A stretch of 64,000 bases of DNA from JACCZX01 sp963807155. Lineage in GTDB: Bacteria > Pseudomonadota > Gammaproteobacteria > Burkholderiales > Burkholderiaceae_F. A program made the position numbers and the translations under genes. The stretch is taken from the NCBI GenBank assembly GCA_963807155.1, contig CAWEAZ010000031.1:434001-498000 (forward strand), given 5' to 3'. The notes below the pieces were generated by a model. That model had not been told where the DNA came from and did not search any database. It was given only the letters and a program-made list of their open reading frames with translations. Below are positions 16,673 to 25,323 of the stretch, piece after piece (within the stretch, counting starts at the first letter, position 1; each line of letters opens with the position of its first letter).

Positions 16673-17328
16673 TGACCTCCTTTGCATTCAAGGTTGCGAC
16701 AAACGCGCGCGTCAGCGGCGCCCCCGGCGCCACCAACGCATTTAGGTCTGCGACAGTATCAAGATCGTGCCAATACGGCAGGCTCACCATCTGCAGCCCG
16801 GCCTCGGCCGCGCGCTCGTGCGTCTGCTGCGCAACGACCGCAGTGCTCCAAGCGATACGCTCGAACAAGATCGGATGCATCGCACTCAGACCGATCAAGT
16901 AATAGCCGCCGTCAGTGGCTGGGCCGAGTACCACGTCAGCGCTGCCGCGAAGCGCCTCAAATGCGCGCGTGATGAGCTCGGCCGGCAAGTCCGGACTGTC
17001 GCTGCCAATCAGCACGACTGGACTGTGATTTTTCAACAACAGACTCAGCGTGCCGCTGATCCGCTCACCCAACGTGACCCCTGGTTGCGGAATCAGTAGC
17101 GAAGGACGGCGCTGTTCGCTTGAAATAACGCTCACCCTCATCAGTCGGCGGCGCGTAGCTCAACACATGCATCACATCATCGATCGATGACGCCAATGAC
17201 AGCGTGTCGGCCAATGCGCATCGATACATTTCGACCGCTGAATCAGCACCGAGCGTGGCGGCGATCCGGGTCTTGACCTTGCCGCGCTGGGGCAGCTTGC
17301 ACATTACCGCCAGACAAGGGCTCATCAT
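16635..17328 (-). CDS. DUF2064 / TIGR04282-type glycosyltransferase, with one frameshift
   Basis: A small GT-A-fold glycosyltransferase of about 230 residues. The N-terminus CLAVMCKLPQRGKVKTRIA matches the family opening; the second part has PVVLIGSDSPDLPAELI, the DxD-like metal site (SDSPD), then VVLGPATDGGYYLIGL and the late LPYWHDLDTVADL. The two parts are in different frames that join near 17103. The family includes proteins called arsenosugar biosynthesis transferases, but the substrate here is unknown. Its 3' end overlaps the start of adhC by 38 bases. Start could be either of two adjacent ATGs (17328 or 17325). Confidence 0.75.
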
Positions 17329-17362
17329 GTGTTGCCGCAACTAATTGCAAAGGTGCGTCGCG

Positions 17363-18013
17363 CTATTGCGCTGCAGGCTTCTCGCGCATTAATAAGCCCG
17401 TCGTCGAAACCCGCAGCTCGAGCTCCGCGGGGCGTGACACCGCAACATAGCTGGCCGACCCATATTCCGCATCGAGCAGCGGTGCAAGGAAGGTATAACG
17501 CCGCCGCAGATCGAACAGATCAAGCGGTTTGTCGCGCGACAGCGGGAATACGGTGCGCGTAGCGGACCGCTCGTGCTCGATCGAGCGATACCGCCCGGCA
17601 ATGCGATCGAGCTCATAAGCAGTGTGCAGTCCGACCAGATTGGCGATCGGTTTCCATTTGAGAATCTGCGCATCGACGTAGACCTCATCGCCCGCAAGTT
17701 CGAACTTGACTTCGCGCAAATCGGGATAGCGCACTGTCGCCGAGAACCTCTGCGGCCCGGTCGGCTGCACGAGCAAGGTTGCAGCAACATCTTCGTGAGT
17801 CAACGCGGTATAGCCGTACGTGCCAATCGCGATCATCGCTGCCAGACCGCCAACCGCCAGTAGCAACAAGCCGAATATTGTTCGCGAAACGAATCGAAAT
17901 GGGCGCAGGCGAATCAGCGCACCGATGCCCGACAACAAGAGCATCGCACCTAGCAGTGCAAAAACAATCCCGACAAGCCCAAACGGCGATGCCCAAAGTT
18001 GTGTCAGTGCCAT
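17363..18013 (-). CDS. Conserved membrane protein of unknown function
   Basis: 216 residues. Two strong hydrophobic helices lie at about 10-35 and 42-65, with a charged loop between. The remainder (70-216) looks like an extracytoplasmic domain with strands such as GDEVYVDAQILKWKPIANL and a C-terminal ASYVAVSRPAELELRVST. Homologues have been loosely labelled as efflux-related, but there is no transporter motif; I would call it unknown. It lies 22 bases upstream of the glycosyltransferase on the same strand, so they may be co-transcribed. Confidence 0.7.
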   Translation of the reverse strand: MALTQLWASPFGLVGIVFALLGAMLLLSGIGALIRLRPFRFVSRTIFGLLLLAVGGLAAMIAIGTYGYTALTHEDVAATLLVQPTGPQRFSATVRYPDLREVKFELAGDEVYVDAQILKWKPIANLVGLHTAYELDRIAGRYRSIEHERSATRTVFPLSRDKPLDLFDLRRRYTFLAPLLDAEYGSASYVAVSRPAELELRVSTTGLLMREKPAAQ

Positions 18014-18154
18014 AAGGGTCAGTTAAAGGCTGGAATGATCTTTGCGTGTATTGCCGGTCACGGGCACTTGCCGTCTGTCAGATTTGCTGGCAATGCCGGT
18101 TGGGTGTGGCAAACTTTCTGTCGCTGTACTTTACTTTTACCGGGAGAGAAAAAC

Positions 18155-18424
18155 ATGAATTTCATCATTTGGTTAGTTGTCGGCGGTTTGATCGGCTGGG
18201 TAGCAAGCATGATTATGCGCACCGATGGGCAGCAGGGCATCTTCCTCAATATCATTGTCGGCATCGTCGGTGCAATGCTCGGCGGCTGGCTGATCTCTCC
18301 TCTTGTGGGCGTTCCCACAATTAACCAGGGCTCGCTAAGCGTAGGCGCATTAGTCGTTTCGCTACTTGGCGCCGTCATTCTGCTGGCGATCGTCAATCTG
18401 TTTCGCCGCGGTACCGCTCGCTAA
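18155..18424 (+). CDS. GlsB/YeaQ/YmgE family stress-response membrane protein
   Basis: 89 residues, nearly all hydrophobic, with three predicted membrane helices (about 2-20, 29-50 and 62-83). Family hallmarks are the opening FIIWLVVGGLIGWVASMI, the glycine pattern and IFLNIIVGIVGAMLGGWL, which identifies the transglycosylase-associated/GlsB group. These small membrane proteins are usually stress-linked; the exact function is unknown. The ATG at 18155 follows GGGAGAGA. A strong terminator follows 16 bases after the stop, so it is probably a single-gene unit. Confidence 0.9.
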   Translation: MNFIIWLVVGGLIGWVASMIMRTDGQQGIFLNIIVGIVGAMLGGWLISPLVGVPTINQGSLSVGALVVSLLGAVILLAIVNLFRRGTAR

Positions 18425-18440
18425 GAGCGTGTAAGGTGTG

Positions 18441-18470
18441 AAGGGCGGGCATATGCCCGCCCTTTTCTAT
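18441..18470 (+). terminator. Rho-independent terminator after the GlsB-like gene
   Basis: AAGGGCGGGC-ATAT-GCCCGCCCTT is a perfect 10-bp stem (18441-18464) followed by TTCTAT. It ends the GlsB-like gene. It also makes a Nudix start inside it unlikely and supports the GTG start at 18477. Confidence 0.85.
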
Positions 18471-18476
18471 TCTGCA

Positions 18477-19034
18477 GTGACTTTTTGTTCGGCCTGCGGC
18501 CATACCACCACCTCGCGCGTCCCGCCGGGCGACAACCGCTTGCGCGACTGCTGCGACCACTGCGGTGCCGTGCACTACATCAATCCGCGGCCAGTCGTTG
18601 GAACAATCCCGATGTGGCGCGATCAGGTTCTACTGTGCAAGCGTGCGATCGAGCCACGTCTCGGCAAGTGGACTCTGCCTGCCGGCTTCATGGAAACCGG
18701 CGAAACCACAGCCGATGGCGCGTTGCGCGAAACTCTCGAAGAAGCCGGTGCTCGCGTCAAGTTAGGGCCACTATTTTCGATGATCGATGTCCCTCATGTA
18801 CAGCAAGTCCATATCTTCTTCCGAGCTGAATTGCTGGACACGCATTTCACTGCCGGCACCGAGAGCCTTGAGGTACGGCTGTTCAAGGACAACGAAATTC
18901 CGTGGGAAGAGATCGCGTTTCGAACGGTCTCGACCACGCTCGAGCTTTACTTCGCAGACCGAGTGCGCGGTGAGTTTGGAGTTCATACGCGCGCGATCAC
19001 GGCAGCGCCCGCCGCGCGCGTGATGCGCGCATGA
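18477..19034 (+). CDS. Nudix hydrolase with N-terminal zinc ribbon
   Basis: 186 residues starting from GTG at 18477 (reading VTFCSACGH). The zinc ribbon uses CSACG and CDHCG, then PRPVVGTIP leads into the Nudix fold. The Nudix box is GFMETGETTADGALRETLEE, carrying the REUxEE metal-binding glutamates. Proteins of this layout act on nucleoside diphosphate derivatives; the substrate is not defined. An in-frame ATG at 18438 is rejected because it lies before the terminator hairpin. The 3' end overlaps aat by 4 bases. Confidence 0.9.
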   Translation: MTFCSACGHTTTSRVPPGDNRLRDCCDHCGAVHYINPRPVVGTIPMWRDQVLLCKRAIEPRLGKWTLPAGFMETGETTADGALRETLEEAGARVKLGPLFSMIDVPHVQQVHIFFRAELLDTHFTAGTESLEVRLFKDNEIPWEEIAFRTVSTTLELYFADRVRGEFGVHTRAITAAPAARVMRA

Positions 19035-19756
19035 TTCCGTGGCTTGCGCCGGGTCAGCCGTTCCCGCCAGTCTCGGCTGCGCTTCAGACCCCTAATGGAT
19101 TGCTGGCGGCAAGCGCCGAGTTAACTGCCGATCGTTTGCTTGCCGCGTATCCACAGGGAATCTTTCCGTGGTACTCGGACGAAGAGCCTGTCTTGTGGTG
19201 GTCGCCGGATCCGCGCATGGTGCTGTTTACCGACGAGTTCAAAGTTTCTCGCAGCTACTCGAAGACTCTGCGCAAGGCCGCGCACGATCCGTCAATCGAG
19301 TTGCGTGTCGATGGTGACTTTGACGCAGTCATTCAAGCGTGTGCGGAGCCACGCGGCGACGACGCAGGCACATGGATCACAGACAGCGTCACCGACGCGT
19401 ACATGGAAATGCACCGCCGCGGCCTGGCGCACTCGATCGAGACATGGGTCGGCGGCGAACTCATCGGAGGTCTGTACGGCGTGGCGCTGGGCCGGATGTT
19501 CTACGGCGAATCGATGTTCTCGCGCGTGCCCGACGCATCGAAGATTGCGCTAGCCGTACTCGTGCGCGTGATGCGAACCGAACGGGTACGAGTGATAGAC
19601 TGCCAACAGAACACGCGACACCTCGCCTCCCTTGGAGCACGAGAGATTTCGCGCCGGGAGTTTGTGACGCATTTGAACGCATCTGTGCGCGCCGCGCCGA
19701 TAAACTGGACGGCATATGTGAAGCGACCGCTGAATGCGTTGCTGGTTGACTTCTGA
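19031..19756 (+). CDS. aat: Leucyl/phenylalanyl-tRNA-protein transferase
   Basis: Adds Leu or Phe from tRNA to proteins with basic N-terminal residues, marking them for ClpS/ClpAP. It has 241 residues, with the family core YPQGIFPWYSDEEPVLWWSP (about 36-57), then VTDAYMEMHRRGLAHSIE and GLYGVALGRMFYGESMFSR. The start overlaps the Nudix gene by 4 bases. Bpt, the other N-degron transferase, follows 40 bases later, so the two tagging activities are co-expressed. Confidence 0.96.
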   Translation: MIPWLAPGQPFPPVSAALQTPNGLLAASAELTADRLLAAYPQGIFPWYSDEEPVLWWSPDPRMVLFTDEFKVSRSYSKTLRKAAHDPSIELRVDGDFDAVIQACAEPRGDDAGTWITDSVTDAYMEMHRRGLAHSIETWVGGELIGGLYGVALGRMFYGESMFSRVPDASKIALAVLVRVMRTERVRVIDCQQNTRHLASLGAREISRREFVTHLNASVRAAPINWTAYVKRPLNALLVDF

Positions 19757-19796
19757 GAACGACTTCTGAAAGCGACTTCGATCTCTACCGACTGAC

Positions 19797-20558
19797 GTGG
19801 CCAATCTCAAGGAGTTGCCCTTTTCGGCGTTGCAGTTTTACGCAACCGCGCCGTATCCATGCAGCTATCTTGAGCATCGACAGGCGCGCTCGCAGGTCGC
19901 CACACCCGCGCATCTGATCAACGCTGATGTGTATAGCGAGCTGGTCAAGATGGGGTTTCGCCGCAGCGGAATCTTTACCTATCGCCCGTATTGCGACGGA
20001 TGCCGCGCGTGCGTGCCGGTTCGAGTTCCGGTCGCCGAGTTCGAAGCAAATCGGACCCAACGGCGCGCCTGGCTGCGGCATCGGGCCTTGACGTCACGCG
20101 TTGCATCGCTGGCGTTCGATCACGAACACTACGATTTGTACCTGCGCTATCAGTCGACGCGCCACGCCGGTGGCGGTATGGACAACGACAGCCGCGAGCA
20201 GTATTCGCAGTTTCTTTTGCAGAGCAAGGTCAATACTCGGCTGGTCGAGTTTCGCGATCCGTCGCCGCCCGGCATCGACGGCGTTGGAACGTTGCGGATG
20301 ATCTCGATCATCGACGTCCTGAACGACGGGCTGTCGTCGGTCTACACCTTTTTTGATCCGGATGAGCTCGCGACCAGCTACGGCACGTACAACATTCTGT
20401 GGCAGATCGAACAGGCTAAGGCGCTGTCGCTGCCCTATCTGTATCTCGGCTACTGGATTTCCGACAGCCCGAAGATGGCCTACAAGGCGACATTCCGGCC
20501 GGTCGAAATGCTGAAAGGTGGGCGCTGGGAGCGACAGAGCGACGCACCCGCTGGATAA
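19797..20558 (+). CDS. bpt: Aspartate/glutamate leucyltransferase Bpt (arginyltransferase family)
   Basis: Transfers leucine to N-terminal Asp or Glu of proteins, the bacterial counterpart of ATE1. 253 residues from a GTG start at 19797. The family cluster PYPCSYLEHRQARSQ is at about residues 20-35, the cysteine group YCDGCRACVPVRV near 67-79, and the GNAT-like C-terminal half has YNILWQIEQAKALSLPYLYL and GYWI. It lies between aat and pyrD. No SD is obvious before the GTG. Confidence 0.94.
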   Translation: MANLKELPFSALQFYATAPYPCSYLEHRQARSQVATPAHLINADVYSELVKMGFRRSGIFTYRPYCDGCRACVPVRVPVAEFEANRTQRRAWLRHRALTSRVASLAFDHEHYDLYLRYQSTRHAGGGMDNDSREQYSQFLLQSKVNTRLVEFRDPSPPGIDGVGTLRMISIIDVLNDGLSSVYTFFDPDELATSYGTYNILWQIEQAKALSLPYLYLGYWISDSPKMAYKATFRPVEMLKGGRWERQSDAPAG

Positions 20559-20584
20559 CGAAGACCGCCTCGTAGAATTCGCGC

Positions 20585-21661
20585 GTGCTTTATAAGCTCA
20601 CGCGCCCCCTTCTCTTTTCGCTTGATGCCGAAGCTGCGCACGAACTAACTTTGGCCGCGTTGCAACGCGGTCACGACCTCGGCATCGCCAGCTGGATCGC
20701 CCCGCGCGTCGATCCGTTACCGGTTAGCGTAATGGGACTTCAGTTCTCGAATCCGGTGGGGTTGGCCGCAGGTCTCGACAAGACCGCCGCGCATATCGAT
20801 GCCCTGGGTAGCCTGGGATTCGGCTTTATCGAAGCAGGGACTGTTACCCCGCGGCCACAGCCCGGTAATCCGAAGCCGCGCATGTTTCGTCTGACGCGGT
20901 CGCAGGCGTTGATTAACCGTCTGGGATTTAACAACGAAGGTGCCGATCAGTTCGTCGCTAATGTCCACCGGCAGCGCACGTTCCGTGACCGAGGCGGTAT
21001 CGTCGGGCTAAATATCGGCAAGAATGCAGACACGCCGATCGAGCACGCCCTGGAAGACTATCGCACGTGCCTGCGTCGTGTTTACGATGACGCGGATTAC
21101 GTGGCAGTGAACGTTTCGTCACCGAACACCAAGGAGCTGCGCTCGTTGCAAAGCGCCCGGCAACTCGACGGATTACTTACCGGGCTGACCGAAGAGCGAA
21201 AGCGCCTCGAGGATCGGCACGACAAGCGCGTACCGATCGCGGTGAAGATCGCTCCGGATCTGTCCGATTCATCGATACCGCAGATCGCCGACCAACTGGT
21301 CGAACATCAAATGGACGCGGTGATCGCGACCAATACGACGATCGAGCGCGGCAACGTCAGCGGCCTGAAGTATGCAAATGAGTTGGGCGGCCTTTCTGGC
21401 CGCCCGCTAACCGAGCGTGCTACCCAGGTCGTGCATCTGTTGGCGCGCCATCTGCAAGGTGCGTTGCCGATCATCGGCGTCGGCGGAATAATGAGCGGCT
21501 CCGACGCCGTGGAAAAAATCAGGGCAGGCGCATCGTTAGTGCAGCTTTACACAGGCTTCATTTACTCGGGGCCGGACTTGGTGGCGGAATGCGTTGAAGC
21601 GATCCGCCGAAGCGAATGCGTTGCTTCATCGCCGCCTGGCCCGACGAGCCGACGCGCATAG
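20585..21661 (+). CDS. pyrD: Dihydroorotate dehydrogenase (quinone), class 2
   Basis: Oxidises dihydroorotate to orotate in pyrimidine synthesis, passing electrons to the quinone pool at the inner membrane. 358 residues from a GTG start. N-terminal class 2 extension with amphipathic helix (1-45), then NPVGLAAGLDKTA, the catalytic serine region VNVSSPNTKELRSLQ, and phosphate-binding IGVGGIMSGSDAVEKIRAGA with VQLYTGFIYSGP. The last 15 residues overlap the thpR start by 46 bases in a different frame. Confidence 0.96.
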   Translation: MLYKLTRPLLFSLDAEAAHELTLAALQRGHDLGIASWIAPRVDPLPVSVMGLQFSNPVGLAAGLDKTAAHIDALGSLGFGFIEAGTVTPRPQPGNPKPRMFRLTRSQALINRLGFNNEGADQFVANVHRQRTFRDRGGIVGLNIGKNADTPIEHALEDYRTCLRRVYDDADYVAVNVSSPNTKELRSLQSARQLDGLLTGLTEERKRLEDRHDKRVPIAVKIAPDLSDSSIPQIADQLVEHQMDAVIATNTTIERGNVSGLKYANELGGLSGRPLTERATQVVHLLARHLQGALPIIGVGGIMSGSDAVEKIRAGASLVQLYTGFIYSGPDLVAECVEAIRRSECVASSPPGPTSRRA

Positions 21662-22119
21662 CGCTGTCTTCGTTGTCGGATCACGTTCGGCAACGCATCG
21701 AACATCGCCGCGTGTCACGCCCCGATGATTTGCATCTCACGCTGGCGTTTATCGGTGACCTCGCCGAAGACGTTGCGCTCGATCTATCCGACGCGATTGC
21801 AAAGTTGCGCTTCACCCCGTTTGCTTGGCAACTCGACACGCTTGGATTTTTCAAGGAAGCGGGCGTGGTGTGGCTAGGAGCTACAGGTGGAACGACAAAG
21901 CCGCTGGTCGATCTCGGCGACCGAGTCCGCGCGTTGCTTGACCAGATGAACGTCACCTACGATCACCGACCACTGGCGCCACATGTGACGCTCTTGCGCG
22001 GAGTTAGAAGTTTTGCCGCAGAGAAAGTCGCACCGATTCGGTGGTGTATCGGTTCGCTAGCGCTGTATCGCTCCGAACCCGGCGCGCCACGCGTCCCGAT
22101 ACGTGCGCGTAGAGCCTAG
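21616..22119 (+). CDS. thpR: RNA 2',3'-cyclic phosphodiesterase ThpR (LigT family)
   Basis: A 2H phosphoesterase of 167 residues. The two HxTx motifs are HLTL at 40-43 and HVTL at 123-126. The opening MRCFIAAWPDE is typical, so the ATG at 21616 and the 46-base overlap with pyrD look genuine. It opens 2',3'-cyclic phosphate ends of RNA in vitro; the role in the cell is unsettled. Confidence 0.9.
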   Translation: MRCFIAAWPDEPTRIALSSLSDHVRQRIEHRRVSRPDDLHLTLAFIGDLAEDVALDLSDAIAKLRFTPFAWQLDTLGFFKEAGVVWLGATGGTTKPLVDLGDRVRALLDQMNVTYDHRPLAPHVTLLRGVRSFAAEKVAPIRWCIGSLALYRSEPGAPRVPIRARRA

Positions 22120-22182
22120 AGGTCGGGCACCTGCCATTGCTCCCTAGCGGCCGCTTTTCGTATCGTGATATAAAACGCACAA

Positions 22183-23034
22183 ATGCCGCGACGCACAATG
22201 CTTGCCAGCCCGTCACGTGATTCCCAGCCCGACGGCTCGCAGCCAAGCGCTGTCCGCGAGCCAACGGCGATTCAGGTCATCGAGCGCATGATGGCGCTGC
22301 TCGATGCGCTATCGGCTCATTCCGATCCGGTCAGTCTTAAACATCTGGCGCGCGCTACCGGATTGCATCCATCGACTGCGCATCGAATCTTGAATGACCT
22401 GGTCATAGGTCGCTACGTAGATCGCGCCGACACGCCGGGTTCGTACCGGCTCGGTATGCGCCTGCTCGAGCTTGGCAATTTGGTTAAGGCTCGCCTGTCG
22501 GTGCGCGAGGCCGCACTCGAGCCGATGCGCGAGCTTCACAAGCGCACCGGGCAGACGGTGAATCTGTCGGTGCGCCAGGGCGACGAGATCGTGTACGTCG
22601 ATCGCTCGTACAGCGAGCGGTCGGGCATGCAGGTCGTGCGCGCCATCGGCGGACGTGCCCCGTTGCACCTGACGTCGAGCGGCAAGCTTTTCCTCGCACT
22701 GGACGATCCGCGATTGATTCGCGCCTATGCAACGCGCACCGGGCTTGCAGGGCACACCCGCAATAGCCTCACGGACGTCAGCAAGCTGGAACGCGAGTTA
22801 TCGATGGTGCGCACGCGCGGGTATGCGCGCGACAACGAGGAGCTTGAAGTGGGCGTGCGGTGTATCGCCGCTGGGATCCGCGACGATTCAGGCCGGCTGG
22901 TGGCGGGATTGTCGGTGTCGGCGCCCGCCGAGCGAATGCAGGACGATTGGATTGCCGAGTTGTTGCAGACGGCGGGGAAAATCTCGGCGGGGCTTGGATT
23001 TGTCAATCAACCAAGCGAGGCACCGCCTGCCTAG
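22183..23034 (+). CDS. IclR family transcriptional regulator
   Basis: 283 residues. Winged helix-turn-helix at about 35-95 (VSLKHLARATGLHPSTAHRI as the recognition unit), then the IclR effector domain with GQTVNLSVRQGDEIVYVDR, LHLTSSGKLFLA and DNEELEVGVRCIAAGI. The ligand is probably a small carboxylate or aromatic acid, but no target gene is adjacent in the same direction; the Bug receptor and dehydrogenase at 24-28 kb are candidates by proximity only. An N-terminal tail of about 25 residues precedes the HTH. Confidence 0.93.
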   Translation: MPRRTMLASPSRDSQPDGSQPSAVREPTAIQVIERMMALLDALSAHSDPVSLKHLARATGLHPSTAHRILNDLVIGRYVDRADTPGSYRLGMRLLELGNLVKARLSVREAALEPMRELHKRTGQTVNLSVRQGDEIVYVDRSYSERSGMQVVRAIGGRAPLHLTSSGKLFLALDDPRLIRAYATRTGLAGHTRNSLTDVSKLERELSMVRTRGYARDNEELEVGVRCIAAGIRDDSGRLVAGLSVSAPAERMQDDWIAELLQTAGKISAGLGFVNQPSEAPPA

Positions 23035-23057
23035 TGATGCGGCGCGCAGGGGTTGCG

Positions 23058-24137
23058 CTACATCGTGCGTCGGGACGCAGTCGCAGGAGTCGTCGGAGTA
23101 GACGCTTTAGACAGCCCGGGAGACTCGAGAAAATCTCGGATGCGTTCAGCGTCTCCAAGACGCGAATATTTTCCGACCGAGTCAAGCAACACCATCACTA
23201 CGCGTTTGCCTTCAATCACTGCTTGCATCACCAGGCACCGGCCCGCCGCGGAGATGTAGCCGGTTTTTTGGAGGCCAATCTCCCACTCGGGATTGTCAGT
23301 GAGCCTATTGGTGTTGCGATAACTGACCGTGCGCTTGCCAACCGCCAATGCAAGCTCGCCGCTGACCGAATACTGTCGAATGACGTCATGCTCATAGGCA
23401 GCCTTGACAAGGCGCACCAGGTCGCTGGCGCTCGACCGATTCTCCGCAGACAAACCGGTCGGGTCGGCAAAATGCGAGTCGTTCATTCCAAGCAGGCGCG
23501 CCTTGGCGTTCATGGCTTCGACGAAACGCGACACTCCCCCCGGGTACGTGCGGCCCAGCAACTGAGCAGCGCGATTTTCGGATGACATCAATGCCAGATG
23601 CAGCGCAGTACCGCGCGTCATTGCAAATCCAGGTCGCAAATTGGAACGGACGCCCGCTTTCACCATCTCGTCCTGCGACATCTGCAGCTCTTCTGAAAGC
23701 GGCAGGTCCGCGTCAACCGTCACTAACGCGGTCATCAATTTGGTAACGGAAGCGATCGGAAGAACAGCGTTCTTGTTCTTCTCGAACAGCACCTCATTGG
23801 TGTCTTGGTCAACGACCAATGCCACTGACGACCGCAGATCCAGCGGATCGTCGCCGCGGTGCAAACCGGCCAAGTGGCCTTCGGAAGGGCTCAAGATGCG
23901 TGCGAACAGTGGCCGCTTACGCGTCGACTTGATCGGAGCATGTCCGGCCGGAACCGTGCCGCGCACCCTTGTCTGCGCCTTTGCCTTCGTGATTGTCTTC
24001 GTTGCCTGGGACTTGCCCGTGGCGGCGGTCGCTTCGTGCATGCCCGCCGAAGCAGCGAGCATGCAACTTCCGATTAACAGTGCGACGACAGAACGCAAGT
24101 CAGTTCTCCGCTTAGGTACGCCTGGCAAGCAGACCAC
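23058..24137 (-). CDS. pbpG: D-alanyl-D-alanine endopeptidase (PBP7/PbpG type, S11 family)
   Basis: Periplasmic peptidoglycan hydrolase of 359 residues. A signal peptide lies near the N-terminus (hydrophobic 17-32), then a Lys/Arg/Thr-rich linker to about 80. The catalytic triad motifs are S130-VTK133, S186-E-N188 and K291-T-G293, correctly ordered and spaced for S11 peptidases. The lack of the long C-terminal beta domain of PBP5/6 favours the PBP7 endopeptidase type. It is convergent with the IclR gene, 23 bases away. Confidence 0.92.
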   Translation of the reverse strand: MVCLPGVPKRRTDLRSVVALLIGSCMLAASAGMHEATAATGKSQATKTITKAKAQTRVRGTVPAGHAPIKSTRKRPLFARILSPSEGHLAGLHRGDDPLDLRSSVALVVDQDTNEVLFEKNKNAVLPIASVTKLMTALVTVDADLPLSEELQMSQDEMVKAGVRSNLRPGFAMTRGTALHLALMSSENRAAQLLGRTYPGGVSRFVEAMNAKARLLGMNDSHFADPTGLSAENRSSASDLVRLVKAAYEHDVIRQYSVSGELALAVGKRTVSYRNTNRLTDNPEWEIGLQKTGYISAAGRCLVMQAVIEGKRVVMVLLDSVGKYSRLGDAERIRDFLESPGLSKASTPTTPATASRRTM

Positions 24138-24161
24138 AGTTCGATGCCGATCTACACCTCG

Positions 24162-25136
24162 TTAATCGGCGTAAATACCGGCTTTCTTGATGACCGGCCC
24201 CCACTTCTCAATCTCGCTTTTTAGATGAGACGCCAATGCGGCAGGGGTGATTTGGTCGACCGGGTAGACGGTCGCACCGAGCTCTGTCATCCGGGTGCGA
24301 AAGCCCGCATCCTTCGAAGCGTCTTGCATCGCAGCGACCAGCTTATCGATCGCGGCTTTCGGCGTGCCCTTAGGCGCATACAGACCGTGCCAGATGCCGA
24401 CCTCAAAGCCCTTCAGTCCACCCTCCTGCATCGTCGGCAGATCGGGCAGCGTCGGCACGCGCTTGGCGCTCGTTACGGCGTACGCCTTGACCGATCCCGC
24501 TTTGATCTGGCCGGTGGTATTGGTCGTCTGATCGCACATGAAATCGACCTGCTTGCCGAGAATCGCATTCATCGCATCTGCGGTGCCCTTGAACGGCACC
24601 GTAGTCACGTCGGCTTCGATCGCACTTTGAAACATCAGCCCGCATAGGTGCGAGGCGGCACCCAGTCCAGCGTTGGCAAGATTCAGCTTGGATTTGTTGG
24701 CCTTTACGTAGGCCACAAACTCACGAAAATCCTTGGCCGGAAAGTCCGAGCGCGCAATCATCGTCATCGGTACATCGACGATCAGACCGACCATCTCGAA
24801 ATCGGTCTGCGGGTTGTAGGCTAGCTTCCGATACAGCGCCGGCGCGGTCGACATGCCGATGTGATGCAGAAGCACCGTGTAGCCATCAGGCGCCGCGTTC
24901 TTCACGCGCGTCGCACCCACGGTACCGCCGGCGCCTCCGACGTTTTCCACCACCACAGTTTGGCCTAGCGATTTCGTCATCGCCTGGCCGAGCGAACGAG
25001 CCACAGTGTCGGTCGGTCCGCCCGCGGTAAACGGCACCACGAAGGTAACGGGCTTAGCCGGATAGCCCTGCGCCGCGGCTACGCCAACAGCGGCCAGCAA
25101 TGCGATTGCAGCCAGTGGCCGCAGTGTCCTAATCAT
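24162..25136 (-). CDS. Bug family tripartite tricarboxylate transporter substrate-binding protein
   Basis: 324 residues with a cleavable signal (ALLAAVGVAAAQGYP) followed by KPVTFVVPFTAGGPTDTVAR, the ligand-loop signature of TctC/Bug periplasmic receptors, and NVGGAGGTVGATRVKNAAPDGY. Such receptors are greatly expanded in Burkholderiales and often stand alone, without TctA/B membrane genes, as here. The ligand is a carboxylate but cannot be told from sequence. The ATG follows ACAGGAGACAAG. Confidence 0.93.
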   Translation of the reverse strand: MIRTLRPLAAIALLAAVGVAAAQGYPAKPVTFVVPFTAGGPTDTVARSLGQAMTKSLGQTVVVENVGGAGGTVGATRVKNAAPDGYTVLLHHIGMSTAPALYRKLAYNPQTDFEMVGLIVDVPMTMIARSDFPAKDFREFVAYVKANKSKLNLANAGLGAASHLCGLMFQSAIEADVTTVPFKGTADAMNAILGKQVDFMCDQTTNTTGQIKAGSVKAYAVTSAKRVPTLPDLPTMQEGGLKGFEVGIWHGLYAPKGTPKAAIDKLVAAMQDASKDAGFRTRMTELGATVYPVDQITPAALASHLKSEIEKWGPVIKKAGIYAD

Positions 25137-25323
25137 CTTGTCTCCTGTTTCCCCTGTATCCGAGATCCGGCGTCGCCACTTTTGGACGTGGCTCTAGCCG
25201 TTCAGCGCGGCGATTCTAACCGCGCTTTTGCCATCAAGGGTGCGTTTTCGCTCCAACCGCCATCGGGATTAACGCTTGCCGGCCCGCCACTTAGCGCAAA
25301 CAGTTCAAGCAAACTGTATGCGG

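Noticed and set aside
18438..18476. ATG start for the Nudix gene inside the hairpin.
   Set aside because: It is within a strong terminator of the upstream gene; a GTG at 18477 gives the expected opening with the zinc ribbon.
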